DNA from: Thiohalocapsa sp963695445
GTDB taxonomy: Bacteria; Pseudomonadota; Gammaproteobacteria; Chromatiales; Chromatiaceae
Direction of reading: 5' to 3'
Length of the DNA stretch: 64,000 nucleotides
NCBI GenBank assembly: GCA_963695445.1
Contig: CAVOGV010000047.1
Span: forward strand, 1 to 64,000
Position numbers and translations under genes: made by a program
In this document: positions 24,360-34,068 of the stretch, piece after piece
How the letters are laid out: each line of letters starts with the position of its first letter
How positions within the stretch are numbered: position 1 is the first letter of the stretch
Notes under the pieces: generated by a model
The model's input: the letters and a program-made list of their open reading frames with translations, nothing else
Databases searched by the model: none
Told to the model about the DNA's origin: nothing

Positions 24360-24686
24360 ATGAGTTCATGTAACCGTCGCAGATTTCTGTTTCAGGTGGT
24401 TGCCGGTACGTCCGCTTTGGCATTGAGTCGATTCGCCGTTGCGGAAGAAGCAAAGCCAGCCCTGACCGAGGATGACGCCTACGCGAAGTCCATGGGTTTT
24501 CGCCTGAATACCGAAGACGTCGATCAGGCAAAGTATCCGAAGCACACGACTGACCAATCATGTATCAAGTGTCAGTTGTACTCCGGGGCAGAGGGTGACG
24601 AACTCGGGCCCTGTTCGTTCTTCGGCAAACGTCTCGTCCCGCCCACGGGCTGGTGTCGCAACTTCAAACCCAAAGGCGCTGCCTGA
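24360..24686 (+). CDS. high-potential iron-sulfur protein (HiPIP)
   Basis: Encodes 108 residues. A Tat-type signal (NRRRFLFQVVAGTSALALSRFA) precedes a mature domain of about 80 residues with the HiPIP cysteine pattern C-x2-C (SCIKC), C (GPCSFF) and C (GWCRNF) binding one [4Fe-4S] cluster. In purple sulfur bacteria HiPIP is a main soluble donor to the reaction-centre cytochrome. A strong GAGGAGA site precedes the ATG. Finding it between SoxYZ and a PufC-like cytochrome suggests a direct electron route. Confidence 0.92.
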   Translation: MSSCNRRRFLFQVVAGTSALALSRFAVAEEAKPALTEDDAYAKSMGFRLNTEDVDQAKYPKHTTDQSCIKCQLYSGAEGDELGPCSFFGKRLVPPTGWCRNFKPKGAA

Positions 24687-24692
24687 TTTGTT

Positions 24693-24721
24693 GCGTCGGC
24701 CTCGTTCCTGCAGGCCGACGC
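24693..24721 (+). terminator. 10-bp hairpin after the HiPIP gene
   Basis: GCGTCGGCCT and AGGCCGACGC pair perfectly around a nine-base loop, starting 6 bp after the HiPIP stop. A short TTCCCC follows instead of a T-run, so termination may be partial. It may allow high HiPIP expression relative to the downstream gene. Confidence 0.55.
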
Positions 24722-25215
24722 TTCCCCATCGATCGCCCGTTCGTCGAGGCGACCAGGTGCCCTTCTCGCTGTTGCTGCCAGCGGTTGGCAATACTACGCC
24801 AAGGCTTCCGGACTACGAGCCTCAGTAACTGGCGGGTGCGGCAGCGACCAACACCGACACATCCTCCCACCATCCCGCCTGCCTTCAAGATTATCCATCG
24901 AATTTCGGTGGTGCTCGTCGGCGTAGGTGGCGGTGCCAGCGAGAACATTCCTTTTGCGACTGGCCAATCTGAGCGTCGGAAGCGTGGCTGCGCGGCATTC
25001 GAGCCTTCGTTTTTTTTCCGTAGTTTGCTGTAATCGCCCGATCGTTTGTCGTGGGTCATTCCACTGACCATAAATTTTGACAATCCTCAATGTCAGGCTA
25101 GGCTGACACCTGAGGCGTGTCATGCCTCCGATGAGACGAGACCGATAAGGCCGACGCTGCGCAGCCGGAGTTGCTGTGTCGACTTAAGGCCACCCATCCA
25201 TAGGAGGTTAAAAAG
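24722..25215. other. 494-bp gap before the PufC-OmpA gene
   Basis: No gene is apparent. A T8 run occurs at about 25009-25016. Just before the next gene is a near-perfect ribosome site (AGGAGG at 25202, nine bases from the ATG). The gap probably carries a separate promoter for the large cytochrome gene, but I see no clear -35/-10 pair. Confidence 0.4.
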
Positions 25216-28200
25216 ATGCCGCAAACTGCAGGCACGTCCCTGACTGCGCCGCTAGGACCGACCCATGCAACGCCGCCAGCAGGGAATCGAGTGCTGTGTA
25301 CGATGTCCGCGACAGCGCTTCCGAACAGCCGGGATTTTTTCGCGCGGAAAGGTCTCTTCGGCAGGGTTATGACAGCCTTTTTTGCCTGCGGTCTCGTGCT
25401 GTTGTCGGGGTGCGAGCGAACGGATAGTGTACAGCGTGGCTATCGAGGCACGGGAACGCTCCAGTACTACACGCCGAGCCAGGTGGCGGCAGCGGCCAAG
25501 CTCAACGAGATACCGCCGCCGGAACCAAGCGATCCATACGATCCCGAGATACCGATGGCCACCGAGGTCAACGAGAACGTCCAGGTTCTGACCGATCTGA
25601 ACGCCCTGGAGTTCGCCCGTCTGATGCAGGCGATCTCGACCTGGGTCGCACCGGAGCAGGGCTGCGAGTACTGCCACAACGTCGAGAACCTCGCGTCCGA
25701 CGAGAAGTACACCAAAGTGGTGGCGCGCAACATGCTCCTGATGACGCGTGAGATCAATACCAACTGGAAGTCTCATGTCGTCAATACCGGGGTCACCTGC
25801 TGGACTTGCCATCGCGGTAAGAACGTGCCGTCCGATATCTGGTTTACGACGCCGAAGCCGAAGACACCGTCCGCTGGCATCTCGGGCAACAAGGCGGGAC
25901 AAAACACGGCAGGCGTCAAGATCAATGGAAACAGCTCCCTGCCGTTCGACCCGCTGACACCGTTTCTCGCCGCGGACACCCAGATCGCGGTTCAGGGCAC
26001 GTCCGCGTTGCCTTATGGGAACCGGCAGTCGATCAAGCAGACCGAATGGACGTACTCGCTGATGATGTACATGTCCAAATCCCTGGGCGTGAACTGCACC
26101 TACTGCCATCACACGCGGGCGATGGGTGCCTGGGACCAGAGTAGCCCCCAACGTGTGACGGCCTGGCATGGCATTCGCATGGTGCGTGCCCTCAACGCAT
26201 CCTATCTGGAACCACTTAAGCCGCTTTATCCTGCGGAGCGTCTTGGCCCCGGCGGCGATGCGCCAAAGACAGCCTGCGCCACCTGCCATAAAGGCGCCTA
26301 TAAACCGTTGTTCGGTGTCAGCATGCTTGGCGATTATCCGTCCCTAGCGGGCGTAATTCCGGGTCGGCTGAAGCCGATGGAGGAGCCGAGTGCGCCAGAG
26401 CCGGAGGCTGCGATGGACCTTGCGGAAGCAGTTGCCATTGCCGCCGCGACGGACGCCGCTGCAGCGGAGACGGCGGCAGCCGAAGAGTCCGCGCCAGCCA
26501 GCGAGGCACCGCCGGCGGAGCCTGCCGCTTTGGAAGCCGAGTCCGCCGATGCCACGGCGACTGATGCAACCGAGGTGCAGGCGCTGACTGCGCAAGTACC
26601 GGAGCCTGAGGCGGCGGAGCCGGCCGCCGCCGCGGCTGCGACACCCCAGCAATCCGAGTCGACTGACGAAGGAGTGATCGAGGCTAACGGGGAGGCTGTG
26701 GCCCAAGACGAGGGCGCGCCAGAAACCGTCGCGGAGTTGGAGGCGGCCGACGCCGACGCGGCGGTTGAAGCGTCGGTCGATGCTGAGGTCGAGGTGGCTG
26801 ATGTCGCCGCTGAGGCTGAGGTCCCGGCCGCAGCTGACGCGAGGGTGACGGAGCTCGAGTCCGTGATCGGCGAGCTGCGCGACAAGCTGGCGATGCTGGA
26901 GGATCGGGGAGCAGACACCGGCCCCGCCGGAGCGGTCTCTCAAGGGTTGATGGACAGTCGTGGTGACGAAGGACAGCTGTCCGGCGTGAATGAGCTCCTG
27001 CGCGCGGAGCTTGCTCTGGTCTCCCCAAGTCTTCAGACGGCAAAGCAATTTGCGTTGGCATTGAATGCCGCAGAACAGCGGTTGGACGCGGTCGAGGCGC
27101 GATCCAGGCATGAACGCGCGGCATTGGAGCAACAGCTTGCCCTCGCACTGTTGCAGCGGGATGAATCCCGAACAGAGGCCGAGGCCACTCTGTTGCGAAT
27201 CGAAGAGCGCCATGCGGCGGCAATGGAGGCCGCACAGCAACGTATCGAGGAAGTGGAGGCGCGGCTTGAGGAGGTGCAGAAACGGCTCAAAGAGCTATCC
27301 GGCGCGCAGTCCGTGGACGATGCGGAATCCGATACCGGCGCTGCAGCTCCTGAAGACGTTGACGCGGAGGGCTCAGAGTCCGTGCCGTCAGCCAATGCAT
27401 TGGAGCCGAACCAGTTGGCTGAGCAACAGGAGCTGTTGGCTGAACTGGAAGGGTTGCGGCAAGAGCGTTCAGCACTGCGGCAAGAGCTTGAGCAGGCCCT
27501 GGCCGAGCCAGCTAATGCTGATGCCGCCACACCACAAGCGTTTGTCAGCGGGGAGCATCGGGCCGCACTGGATGCAGCCGAACGGCGGATCAGCGCGTTG
27601 CACGCTCGCCTCGAACAGGAGAGCACCGCGTTGCAGCAGCAGCTTGAGGTGGTGCGGGCGCAGCGGCAGGAGGCGGCGGAGGACGTCAGGGAGGACCTGA
27701 GCAAGGCTCATGCTACGGAAATGGCGATCGCCGAGCAACGTATCGGCGCGCTGGCGGCGCGCCTGGAACAAGAGCGCCTCGCCCTGCAACAGCAACTCGA
27801 GGTGGTACGCGCGCAGCGCGACACGGTTGCGTCCGAAATCGAGACGCGTCTGTCCAAGGCGCACGAGGCCGAGTTGGACGCTGCCAAGACGCGCATTGGG
27901 GCGCTGCAGGCGCGACTCGACCAAGAGCGCATCGCGTTGCAGCAGCAGCTTGAAGTCGTTCGGTCCCAGCGCGATACGGTCGCGGCCGATGCTGCGTCCG
28001 GTGCCGAAACTACCGTCGCTCGATGGGCCCTCGGAGGCCGAGCTGGACGCGGCCAGAAAACGAATCGCTGCGATGCAGGCGAGGCTCGATCAGGAGCGGC
28101 TCGCGCTTCAGCAGCAATTGGATGTGGTTCGAGCGCAACGAGATACTGCCGCGTCCGACGTCGAGTCGCGTCTGACCAAGGCGCACTCGACCGAATTGCA

Positions 28201-29269
28201 AGCGGCTAAGCAGCGCATCCGCGCATTGCAGGCGAGGCTCGCCCAAGAGCGCACCGCACTCCAGCAACAGCTCGAGGTAGTCCGCGAACAGCGTGACGGT
28301 GCGGCGGATGCGTTGCAGGCGAAGCTGGCAAAGGAGCATGCGGCCGCTTTGGCGGCCATGGAAAGGCAGGTCAGGGCGGCGCGCGCAAAGCTTGACAATC
28401 AGCGGACCGCGCTCGAACAGCAATTGGCCCTGGTGCGGGCGCAGCGCGATGCCGCCGCCCAAGAGCGAGACGCAAGACCGTCGCGGCTTGAGTACGAGAA
28501 GGCGTTGCAAGACGCGGATAGGCGAGTCAGGGCAGCGCTCGCGAGACTGGACAATGAACGCACGGCCTTGCAGCAGCAACTCGCCGTCGTCCGCGCGCAG
28601 CGCGAAGCGGCCCAGGCTGAAATCGATCAGCGGGTACAGGCGCTCGCGGCGACGCATCAGAAGGAGTTGACCGAGCTTCAAAACAGTATTGCTGCGCGTG
28701 AGGCCTGGCACGAGCAGGAGCGCGAAGCCTTGCAGCAGCAGCTTGAGGTTGCGCGCGTGTCGCGTGACACCGCTTCGGTCGAGTCCGCGGCTGTTGTTGC
28801 GGAGGAAGTCACAACAACGGTCGAGACCGTTGAAGCGGTTCCGGATTCGGGGCAGTCGCTTGCAGACACTGCGGCTGAGCTAGGCGGGCAGCTCACCGAG
28901 AACGGCATCCTGCTCAGTCTCGGCGGCGACCAGTTGCAATTTGCGAGCGGAAGTGCGGCCCTGCCGGCCAGAGAACTTCCCAGCTTGGATCGGATGGCGG
29001 AAACGCTCAGCTCGCGTCCGGAACTGACGGCTCGTATCGAAGGACATACCGACAGCGCTGGGGGAGCCGCACTCAACCAGGCCCTATCGCGGCAGCGTGC
29101 CGAGGCCGTCATGCAGGCGCTGATCGACCGCGGAGTCGACCCAGCCCGTCTGAGTGCCGAAGGTCTGGGCGAAGAGAATCCGATCGCCGATAACGGCACT
29201 GCGCAAGGCCGAAGCCAGAATCGCCGCGTCGAGATCTATGTCGTCGGGGGGAATTTGGCCGACCTCTGA
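25216..29269 (+). CDS. PufC-like tetraheme lipoprotein fused to coiled coil and OmpA domain (one frameshift)
   Basis: About 1350 residues after joining two frames. A lipoprotein signal ends at VLLSGC66. Residues ~70-380 resemble the reaction-centre cytochrome subunit: VQRGYRGTG, then haem sites at C150/C153/H154, C195/C198/H199, C294/C297/H298 and C354/C357/H358, with Met-bearing helices before them (FARLMQAI, NMLLMTREI, SLMMYMSK). An Ala/Glu/Pro-rich linker (~385-545) leads to a long coiled coil with ~51-residue repeats. The last ~130 residues are an OmpA-like peptidoglycan-binding domain (IEGHTDSAGG, ALSRQRAEAVMQAL, RSQNRRVEIYVVG). One extra base near 28007-28009 (AAA) splits the frame. Normal PufC proteins lack everything after residue ~380. 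Confidence 0.85.
27631..28783 (+). repeat. 153-bp-period tandem repeats inside the cytochrome-OmpA gene
   Basis: Eight copies of a coiled-coil unit containing ERxALQQQLEVVRAQRD start their conserved Leu codon at 27631, 27784, 27937, 28106, 28259, 28412, 28568 and 28730. Spacings are 153, 153, 169, 153, 153, 156 and 162 bp; the 169 includes the suspected extra base. A degenerate earlier copy lies near 27120. The array encodes about 51-residue heptad-rich units. Confidence 0.85.
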
Positions 29270-29325
29270 TCGCTGCGGCCGGTACCGAGGGCGAACGCGA
29301 AGCCGGTCGTTCGCACAGGTCAGTC

Positions 29326-29544
29326 CTATTGGAGCAAATCTTGGTAGGCATGCCACGTCGCGTGACCGAGGATCGGAAATACGACGATCATGCCGACCAG
29401 GAACGTCAAGAAGCCGAAGCTGACTAGCGTGACGATCAACGCGGCCCACCCCTGACTGAGCCAGACGAAGGGGCGTGTCAGCGGCACGCGCAGCACGGGC
29501 AACGCTGCGATTTGCTGCTCGCTCAGATGGGTTGCGGTATGCAT
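29326..29544 (-). CDS. small membrane protein resembling the ends of DUF2189
   Basis: Encodes 72 residues with one long hydrophobic stretch (ALIVTLVSFGFLTFLVGMIVVFPILGHATW). The C-terminus VVFPILGHATWHAYQDLL is characteristic of DUF2189 inner-membrane proteins, and the N-terminal RPFVWLSQGW resembles their start, but the middle transmembrane helices are missing. It may be an internally deleted DUF2189 gene or a natural short relative. No good ribosome site is visible. Confidence 0.4.
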   Translation of the reverse strand: MHTATHLSEQQIAALPVLRVPLTRPFVWLSQGWAALIVTLVSFGFLTFLVGMIVVFPILGHATWHAYQDLLQ

Positions 29545-29857
29545 GGTTCTTGCTAAACGTAGTGGTTGATGCGTGCCGCCATCGATACGCATCACTGGCT
29601 AACGCCGCTGTTCGGCAGCGGGATGACCTACTGCGGCCGACGGCCGACCCCAGCGCCCCGCCGCGCAGGCATGACGGTCGACTCGATTCGCTGCTCGATG
29701 ACCTGGCGGCCCAAAGCGGCTCGCGTGTGTTGGTGTGATACCCAAGTATTTTCCTTGGGTGTTGCCCTAAGCGTAGACAAGAAAGCGCGATGCGCAAGAA
29801 GACGTAAGGGCATTGCTCCACAGCACCGTACGTTTGCCGGTCCGGGCCATCTCGCAG
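29545..29857. other. gap of 313 bp
   Basis: No gene recognised. It contains a hairpin ACCCAAG/CTTGGGT with a seven-base loop at 29740-29760, and otherwise nothing I can interpret. Confidence 0.4.
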
Positions 29858-31001
29858 CTAATGCTGTGCTTTGCCAGACAAATCCTCAAGCACGACCTTG
29901 ACCGGGAACCTGGGCCGGAATTGGGGTTGCTGAGGACGCTGCTTCCAAGGCGCGGTCAGCTGATCACCAACCCAGAGGCCGAGCAGGCCGAGGGCGGGGA
30001 GCCAGAGCCAGGCCGGTAGCGGTAGGCCGAGCAGGCTGGGGCCGCCGATCAGCGGTAGTTGGAAGACCCAGGCGGGGCCAAGCAGTTGATTGCAGGCCTG
30101 GGCGAGCAGGCCGATCAGCAGGGCGGCGATGGCGGTGAGCAGAACTCGGCTCCAGTCGCCGTTGGCGAGGCCGGCGAACAGCGTCGGCTGACCCCGCAGC
30201 TGTTGCAGTCCGACGGCAAGCAGCAGCGGTGCGAGCAGTGTCAGCGGGTAGATCCAATCCGGCCAGAGGGCGGCGCCGACTAGCGCGATGGCGGCGAGCC
30301 CGAGCAGGATCGCGCCCTCCTGTGGCGATGCCTGGCCGTTCAAGGGCTGGGCTTGGGTGGTCCAGCCCAGCAGGAGCGGAAACGATGCCAGCCACTGGCG
30401 AAGGCTGAGCAGCGCCGGCAGCAGGACCGCGTAGTCCGCCGACTTGCCGAGCACGAACGGCACCGTCTCGGTGGCGGCCGGATAGGTCCAGAGTTGCAGC
30501 CAGAGGTTGAGCCAATAAAACGCCCAGCCGACGGCGAGGCTGGCCGGGAATAGGCTGTAAAAATAGCCGGGGCGCTGCCGGAGCAGGCTGTTGCCGGTGC
30601 GCCGCTGGGTGTCGGCATTGGCGAACAGCGTGACCGCCAGCGTGATCAGGGCCGTGGCCAGATTCACCGCGCCGCCATCGACGGCGGCGATCGCGACGAT
30701 CAGTGCAAAGACGCCGAACCAGGTGTAGCGGGGCAGCGGTGCCGGGGTGCGGGTCTCGATGGTGCGGTGCCGTCCAGCGCGCGGTCGTGCGAACCAGATG
30801 ACCGCTGCGATGACCGCGATCATCAGCGACCAGGCCGCGAGCGTGATCAGCGGGCTCTGGGCGCAACGGGTCCCAGGCGCGCTCCGTCAGAGGCAGTCGC
30901 AGCAGCTCTGTCAACGACAGGCCGCCGAGCAGCGCGCCGGCGAGCGGTGCGAGCACCGTCAGCATCAGCACCGCAAGCAGGGGCAGCAAGGACCTCAACA
31001 T
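29858..31001 (-). CDS. polytopic membrane protein of unknown function (one frameshift)
   Basis: About 380 residues with roughly nine to ten hydrophobic segments after repair of one frameshift. The N-terminal frame runs MLRSLLPLLAVLMLTVLAPL to RAWDPLRPEP; the rest continues as LMIAVIAAVIWFARP to VVLEDLSGKAQH. Removing one G of the GGG at 30852-30854 joins them. I do not recognise the family. Tryptophan-rich loops (WAFYWLNLWLQLWTYP) suggest an integral inner-membrane protein. It lies downstream of ccmI but is separated by a dispersed repeat, so operon membership is doubtful. Confidence 0.55.
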
Positions 31002-31074
31002 GGACTCGGCGTATGCCTGCGTATTGGCGCATCTGTAACCCTGTTTGAGTGGATGTTATCGAGGCGATACCTCA

Positions 31075-31300
31075 GATCGACGAGTCATGGTCGGCGCTGG
31101 TTCGGGCGGCATGCTGGATCGTTGTCGTTGTCGGTTGTAATCGAAATTTCCCGCAGCCCACGGGCGCGTAAGGACGCTGCGTGAGCTTCTCATCAGCGGC
31201 CTCATGCGCACATTGCATCGCCATCCAACTAACGAAAACGAGTACGACAACGACAACGACAACGAGAAACATCGGTCATCTGCGAAGATGCGGCGCCCTC
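31075..31300. repeat. dispersed intergenic repeat, copy A
   Basis: Shares several blocks, in the same order and orientation, with 60203..60450: CGACGAGTCATGGTC, GCGCTGGTTCGG, TAATCGAAA-TTCCC-CAGCC, AACGAAAACGAG-ACGACAAC and TCTGCGAA-ATGC. The CGACAA motif is tandemly repeated. It fills the gap between ccmI and the membrane protein gene. No protein frame is conserved between the copies. Confidence 0.7.
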
Positions 31301-31307
31301 GATCAGC

Positions 31308-32721
31308 CTAGGGCCGTACCCGGTCGATGGTGACCGTTACCTGCCCGGCGCTGCCGCTCGGGATCGGGCCGGTCTCGCCTTCCAGGTCGCCGGGCTGGGG
31401 CATGGCCTGGCCGCTGGGGGAGATGCGCGCGCCGACGATGACCTGCGGGAAGCTGGATAGCTTCATGGCCGGCATCATGGCCATGCTGTCGTCCAGGCGC
31501 AGACGGGTGGGGAGGTCGGCGACGGTGATGCGTTGTACCGCCAACGGCATCGGTGGCCCGGCGGCCGCCTTGGCATAGACGAACACGGTGGTCTCGGGGG
31601 CAGCTTGCTGCGCGAGGCCCGGCGCCAGAGAGACCTCGACGTCGATGGCGGCGGCGCTGGCTTGCGGCTGATTCGTCGTCTCCGGTTCGGCTCCAGGCTC
31701 GCTATTCGGGCTCGACATGGGCGCCGGCGCGGCGGGACCGTCGGCGGCGGCAGGCAGGTCAGACGGTCGCAGTGGCGGGGGATTGGGCGGCCAGCCGCGC
31801 GTCGGTGGGAACGCCGGCACGCTGCTCGGCGGTGTCGATCAGCTGCCGCAGTTCGGCGGCGTCTTCGCTGCTCGGGTCGATTTGGCCGAGCACCGCCTTC
31901 CAGGCCACCGTCGCGGCGGTGAACTGACCACGTTGAAAGGCGACCATGCCCGACAGCCAGCGGGCGGTCACGTCATTCGGGTCCACTTGTAGCGCCTCGG
32001 CGATCAATTCCGCCGGGCGACCCTCCAGGCTGTTGCCGTTGTTGGCGGCCACCGCCTCGGCGTAGGCCAGCAGCACCTGGATGTCGTTCGGCATCAGCGC
32101 GTAGGCCTTGGCCAGCGCGGTCTCGGCCTTGGCCGCGTCGCGCATGGCAAAGTAGGTGCGCCCGAGCATGATCCAGCCCTCGGCATCGTCCGGATTCTGC
32201 TGCATGCGTTGTTCAAGCTTGGCCACCAGCTCACCCAGTGGCGGCATGCCGTCCGCGCTGCCGCTGTGGCCCTGCGCGGTGGCGACCTGTCCAGCGGCGC
32301 CAGCGTCCAGGCGCGGAATCATCTCTTGGCTGCCGAGCATCAGATACAGCGCCAGGGTTGCGGCCGGCACGGCCACCAGCAGCGCCACCGCCGTCAAGCG
32401 GGCGCTGGGCAGGACCACTCCGGGCTTAGTTGCCTGCGCGCCGTCGTCCGTGGCGCCGCCGACCTCTTGGCCGCCGACGTTGTTCAGGGCTTCGCGCTCC
32501 AGGTCCTGTCGGGCGGAGTCGTACTGGTCCTGATCCAGCTTGCCGGCGGCGAGGTCTGCGTCGAGCTCCGCGACCTGTTGCTTGAACAGGCTCAGGTTGA
32601 CTTCGTCGAGATCGATGTCGTCCGCGTGCTGGTCAGCGGGACGGTCGCCCAGCAGCGGGGCGAGCACGAACAGCAGCGCCAGGCCCGCGAGCCCAGCGAC
32701 GAGAATCCAGAAAATGGTCAT
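31308..32721 (-). CDS. ccmI: cytochrome c biogenesis protein CcmI (one frameshift)
   Basis: About 470 residues after repair. The N-terminus has two membrane helices (MTIFWILVAGLAGLALLFVLAPLL and ARLTAVALLVAVPAATLALYL) around a loop with LDEVNLSLFKQQVAELDADL. TPR-type repeats follow (DAEGWIMLGRTYFAMRDAAKAETALAKAY). The C-terminal periplasmic part (LAPGLAQQAAPETTVFVYAKA, MKLSSFPQVIVGARIS) is in another frame. Treating the G5 at 31777-31781 as G4 joins them. CcmI chaperones apocytochromes to the haem ligation complex. Its start overlaps the ccmH stop. Confidence 0.9.
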
Positions 32722-33207
32722 GAGGATTGATCCGTTCTATCGCCGCGTTCGGCGAGCATGTCCTGGAGGCGCTGGCGGTCGTCGTCACTGATGCCGGCGT
32801 CCGGCGTGGCCTTCTTGCGCAGCAGTGCGCGGACCATGAAGACGGCGCCGATGCCGATCAGCACAAAGGGGCCGAACCAGAGCACGTAGGTGGATGGCTT
32901 GAGCGGCGGGTCGTAGAGGACGAAGTCTCCGTAGCGGGAGACGAGGAAGTCCAGGATCTGGTCCTGGGACTGGCCCGCGCGCATCATCTTGTAGACCTCG
33001 TTGCGCAGGTCCTGGGCCAACTCGGCCTGGGAGCCGGCCAGGGACTCGTTTTGGCACACCAGGCAACGCAGCTTGCTGATCAGCTCGCGGAACTCCGTCT
33101 GCTGCTGGGGGCTGTCGAAGGTGAATTCCTCTAGCGTGTAGGCACTGGCGGCGGAGCCGGCCAGGAGGAGGATCGGAGAAGAGAAAGGCTTTGATCGGTG
33201 GAGGCAT
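32718..33207 (-). CDS. ccmH: apocytochrome thiol-reduction protein CcmH (one frameshift)
   Basis: About 162 residues. The redox motif LRCLVCQNESLAGS is the CcmH hallmark; it reduces apocytochrome CxxCH cysteines. QDQILDFLVSRYGDFVLYDPP and a C-terminal helix (WFGPFVLIGIGAVFMVRALL) follow. The signal peptide starts MPPPIKAFLF in a different frame; one extra base at the GG of 33175-33176 separates it from the LLLAGSAASAYTLEEF continuation. The gene ends overlapping ccmI. Confidence 0.88.
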
Positions 33208-33488
33208 GCTGCTGTGGTCAGTGGGCTATGTCGTGAGGCTCTGCTGTAACAGGCGATCGAAAGAATTTCGTTGTCGTTGTCCCGGCTAGGGTGACGTAGG
33301 CACCGCAAAAACCAATGCGAAGATCGAACTACGAATCACGCGAAGCACGCGAAAGGGGCTGATTGACAGACGATCGACGTAGTACGAGTCGAAGACACAT
33401 GACCGTCGCTTTCGCGTCTGGTATTCGTAGTGTGTCCGCCGCGAAGATTCAGGTCGTTAGCGGCCGCTGGTCGATACCGTCGTGGACT
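33208..33488. other. 281-bp gap inside the ccm operon
   Basis: Unusual in an otherwise tightly packed operon. It contains TTCGTTGTCGTTGTCC, the complement of the CGACAA tract of the dispersed repeats, and an ACGCGAAGCACGCGAAAG stretch. It may be a partial dispersed repeat. No gene is seen. Confidence 0.4.
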
Positions 33489-34064
33489 TTAGCCCTCGGC
33501 CTGCAACTGCGTCACCAACGGCTGCAGGGTCTCTTCCCAGACCCGGCGGTCGATCGGGCCGATGTGCTTGTAGCGGATGATGCCCTGTTTGTCGACGACG
33601 AAGGTCTCCGGCGCGCCGTAGACGCCCCAGTCGATGCCGACGGTGTTGTCAGGGTCGTAGCCGATCATGTCGTAGGGATTACCGGTCATGCGCAGCACCT
33701 GGTTGGCATCGGCTCCCTCGTCCTTCCAGTTCAGGCCGACGATCTGGAAATCCGGGATCTCCGACAGCGCCATCAGTGCCTGATGTTCGGCGCGGCAGGA
33801 GCTGCACCAGGACGCCCAGACATTCACCAGGGAGATCGTGCCCTTCAGGTCGGCGTCGCTGACGGTGCGGCCCGGATCGGTCAACTCCGGCAACTCGAAC
33901 ACGGGCACCGGCTTGCCCACCAGCGGCGAGGGCACCTTGCGCGGGTCGTTGCCGAGGCCGAACACCAGCAGGGCAACCAGTGCGATGAAAAGCCCCAGCG
34001 GAACCAGGGCGACGATGACGCGCCGCGAGGTCGACTTGGACGGGGCCGTTGATGCTGAGTCCAT
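33489..34064 (-). CDS. ccmG: thiol:disulfide oxidoreductase CcmG/DsbE
   Basis: Encodes 191 residues: a short cytoplasmic N-terminus, one membrane anchor (VIVALVPLGLFIALVALLVFGL) and a periplasmic thioredoxin domain with WASWCSSCRAEH. The GAPETFVVDKQGIIRYKH block is typical of DsbE. It keeps apocytochrome cysteines reduced for haem attachment, working with CcmH. It starts four bases after the ccmF stop. Confidence 0.95.
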   Translation of the reverse strand: MDSASTAPSKSTSRRVIVALVPLGLFIALVALLVFGLGNDPRKVPSPLVGKPVPVFELPELTDPGRTVSDADLKGTISLVNVWASWCSSCRAEHQALMALSEIPDFQIVGLNWKDEGADANQVLRMTGNPYDMIGYDPDNTVGIDWGVYGAPETFVVDKQGIIRYKHIGPIDRRVWEETLQPLVTQLQAEG

Positions 34065-34068
34065 TGCG

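Noticed and set aside
25216..26360. genuine pufC of a photosynthesis puf operon
   Set aside because: No pufB, pufA, pufL or pufM genes are adjacent, and the protein has the large C-terminal extension. It is better seen as a PufC-derived paralog.
26344..27240. long minus-strand frames opposite the Ala-rich linker of the cytochrome-OmpA gene
   Set aside because: Low-complexity Ser/Ala or Leu/Arg-rich products that mirror the repetitive coding strand; no start signal or family pattern.
27631..28783. phage tail tape-measure or SMC-like protein
   Set aside because: The coiled coil alone might suggest this, but it is continuous with four CxxCH haem sites upstream and an OmpA domain downstream, and has no ATPase or phage context.
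31308..31820. separate gene downstream of ccmI
   Set aside because: Its sequence is the normal C-terminal part of CcmI, displaced by one base at a G5 run.
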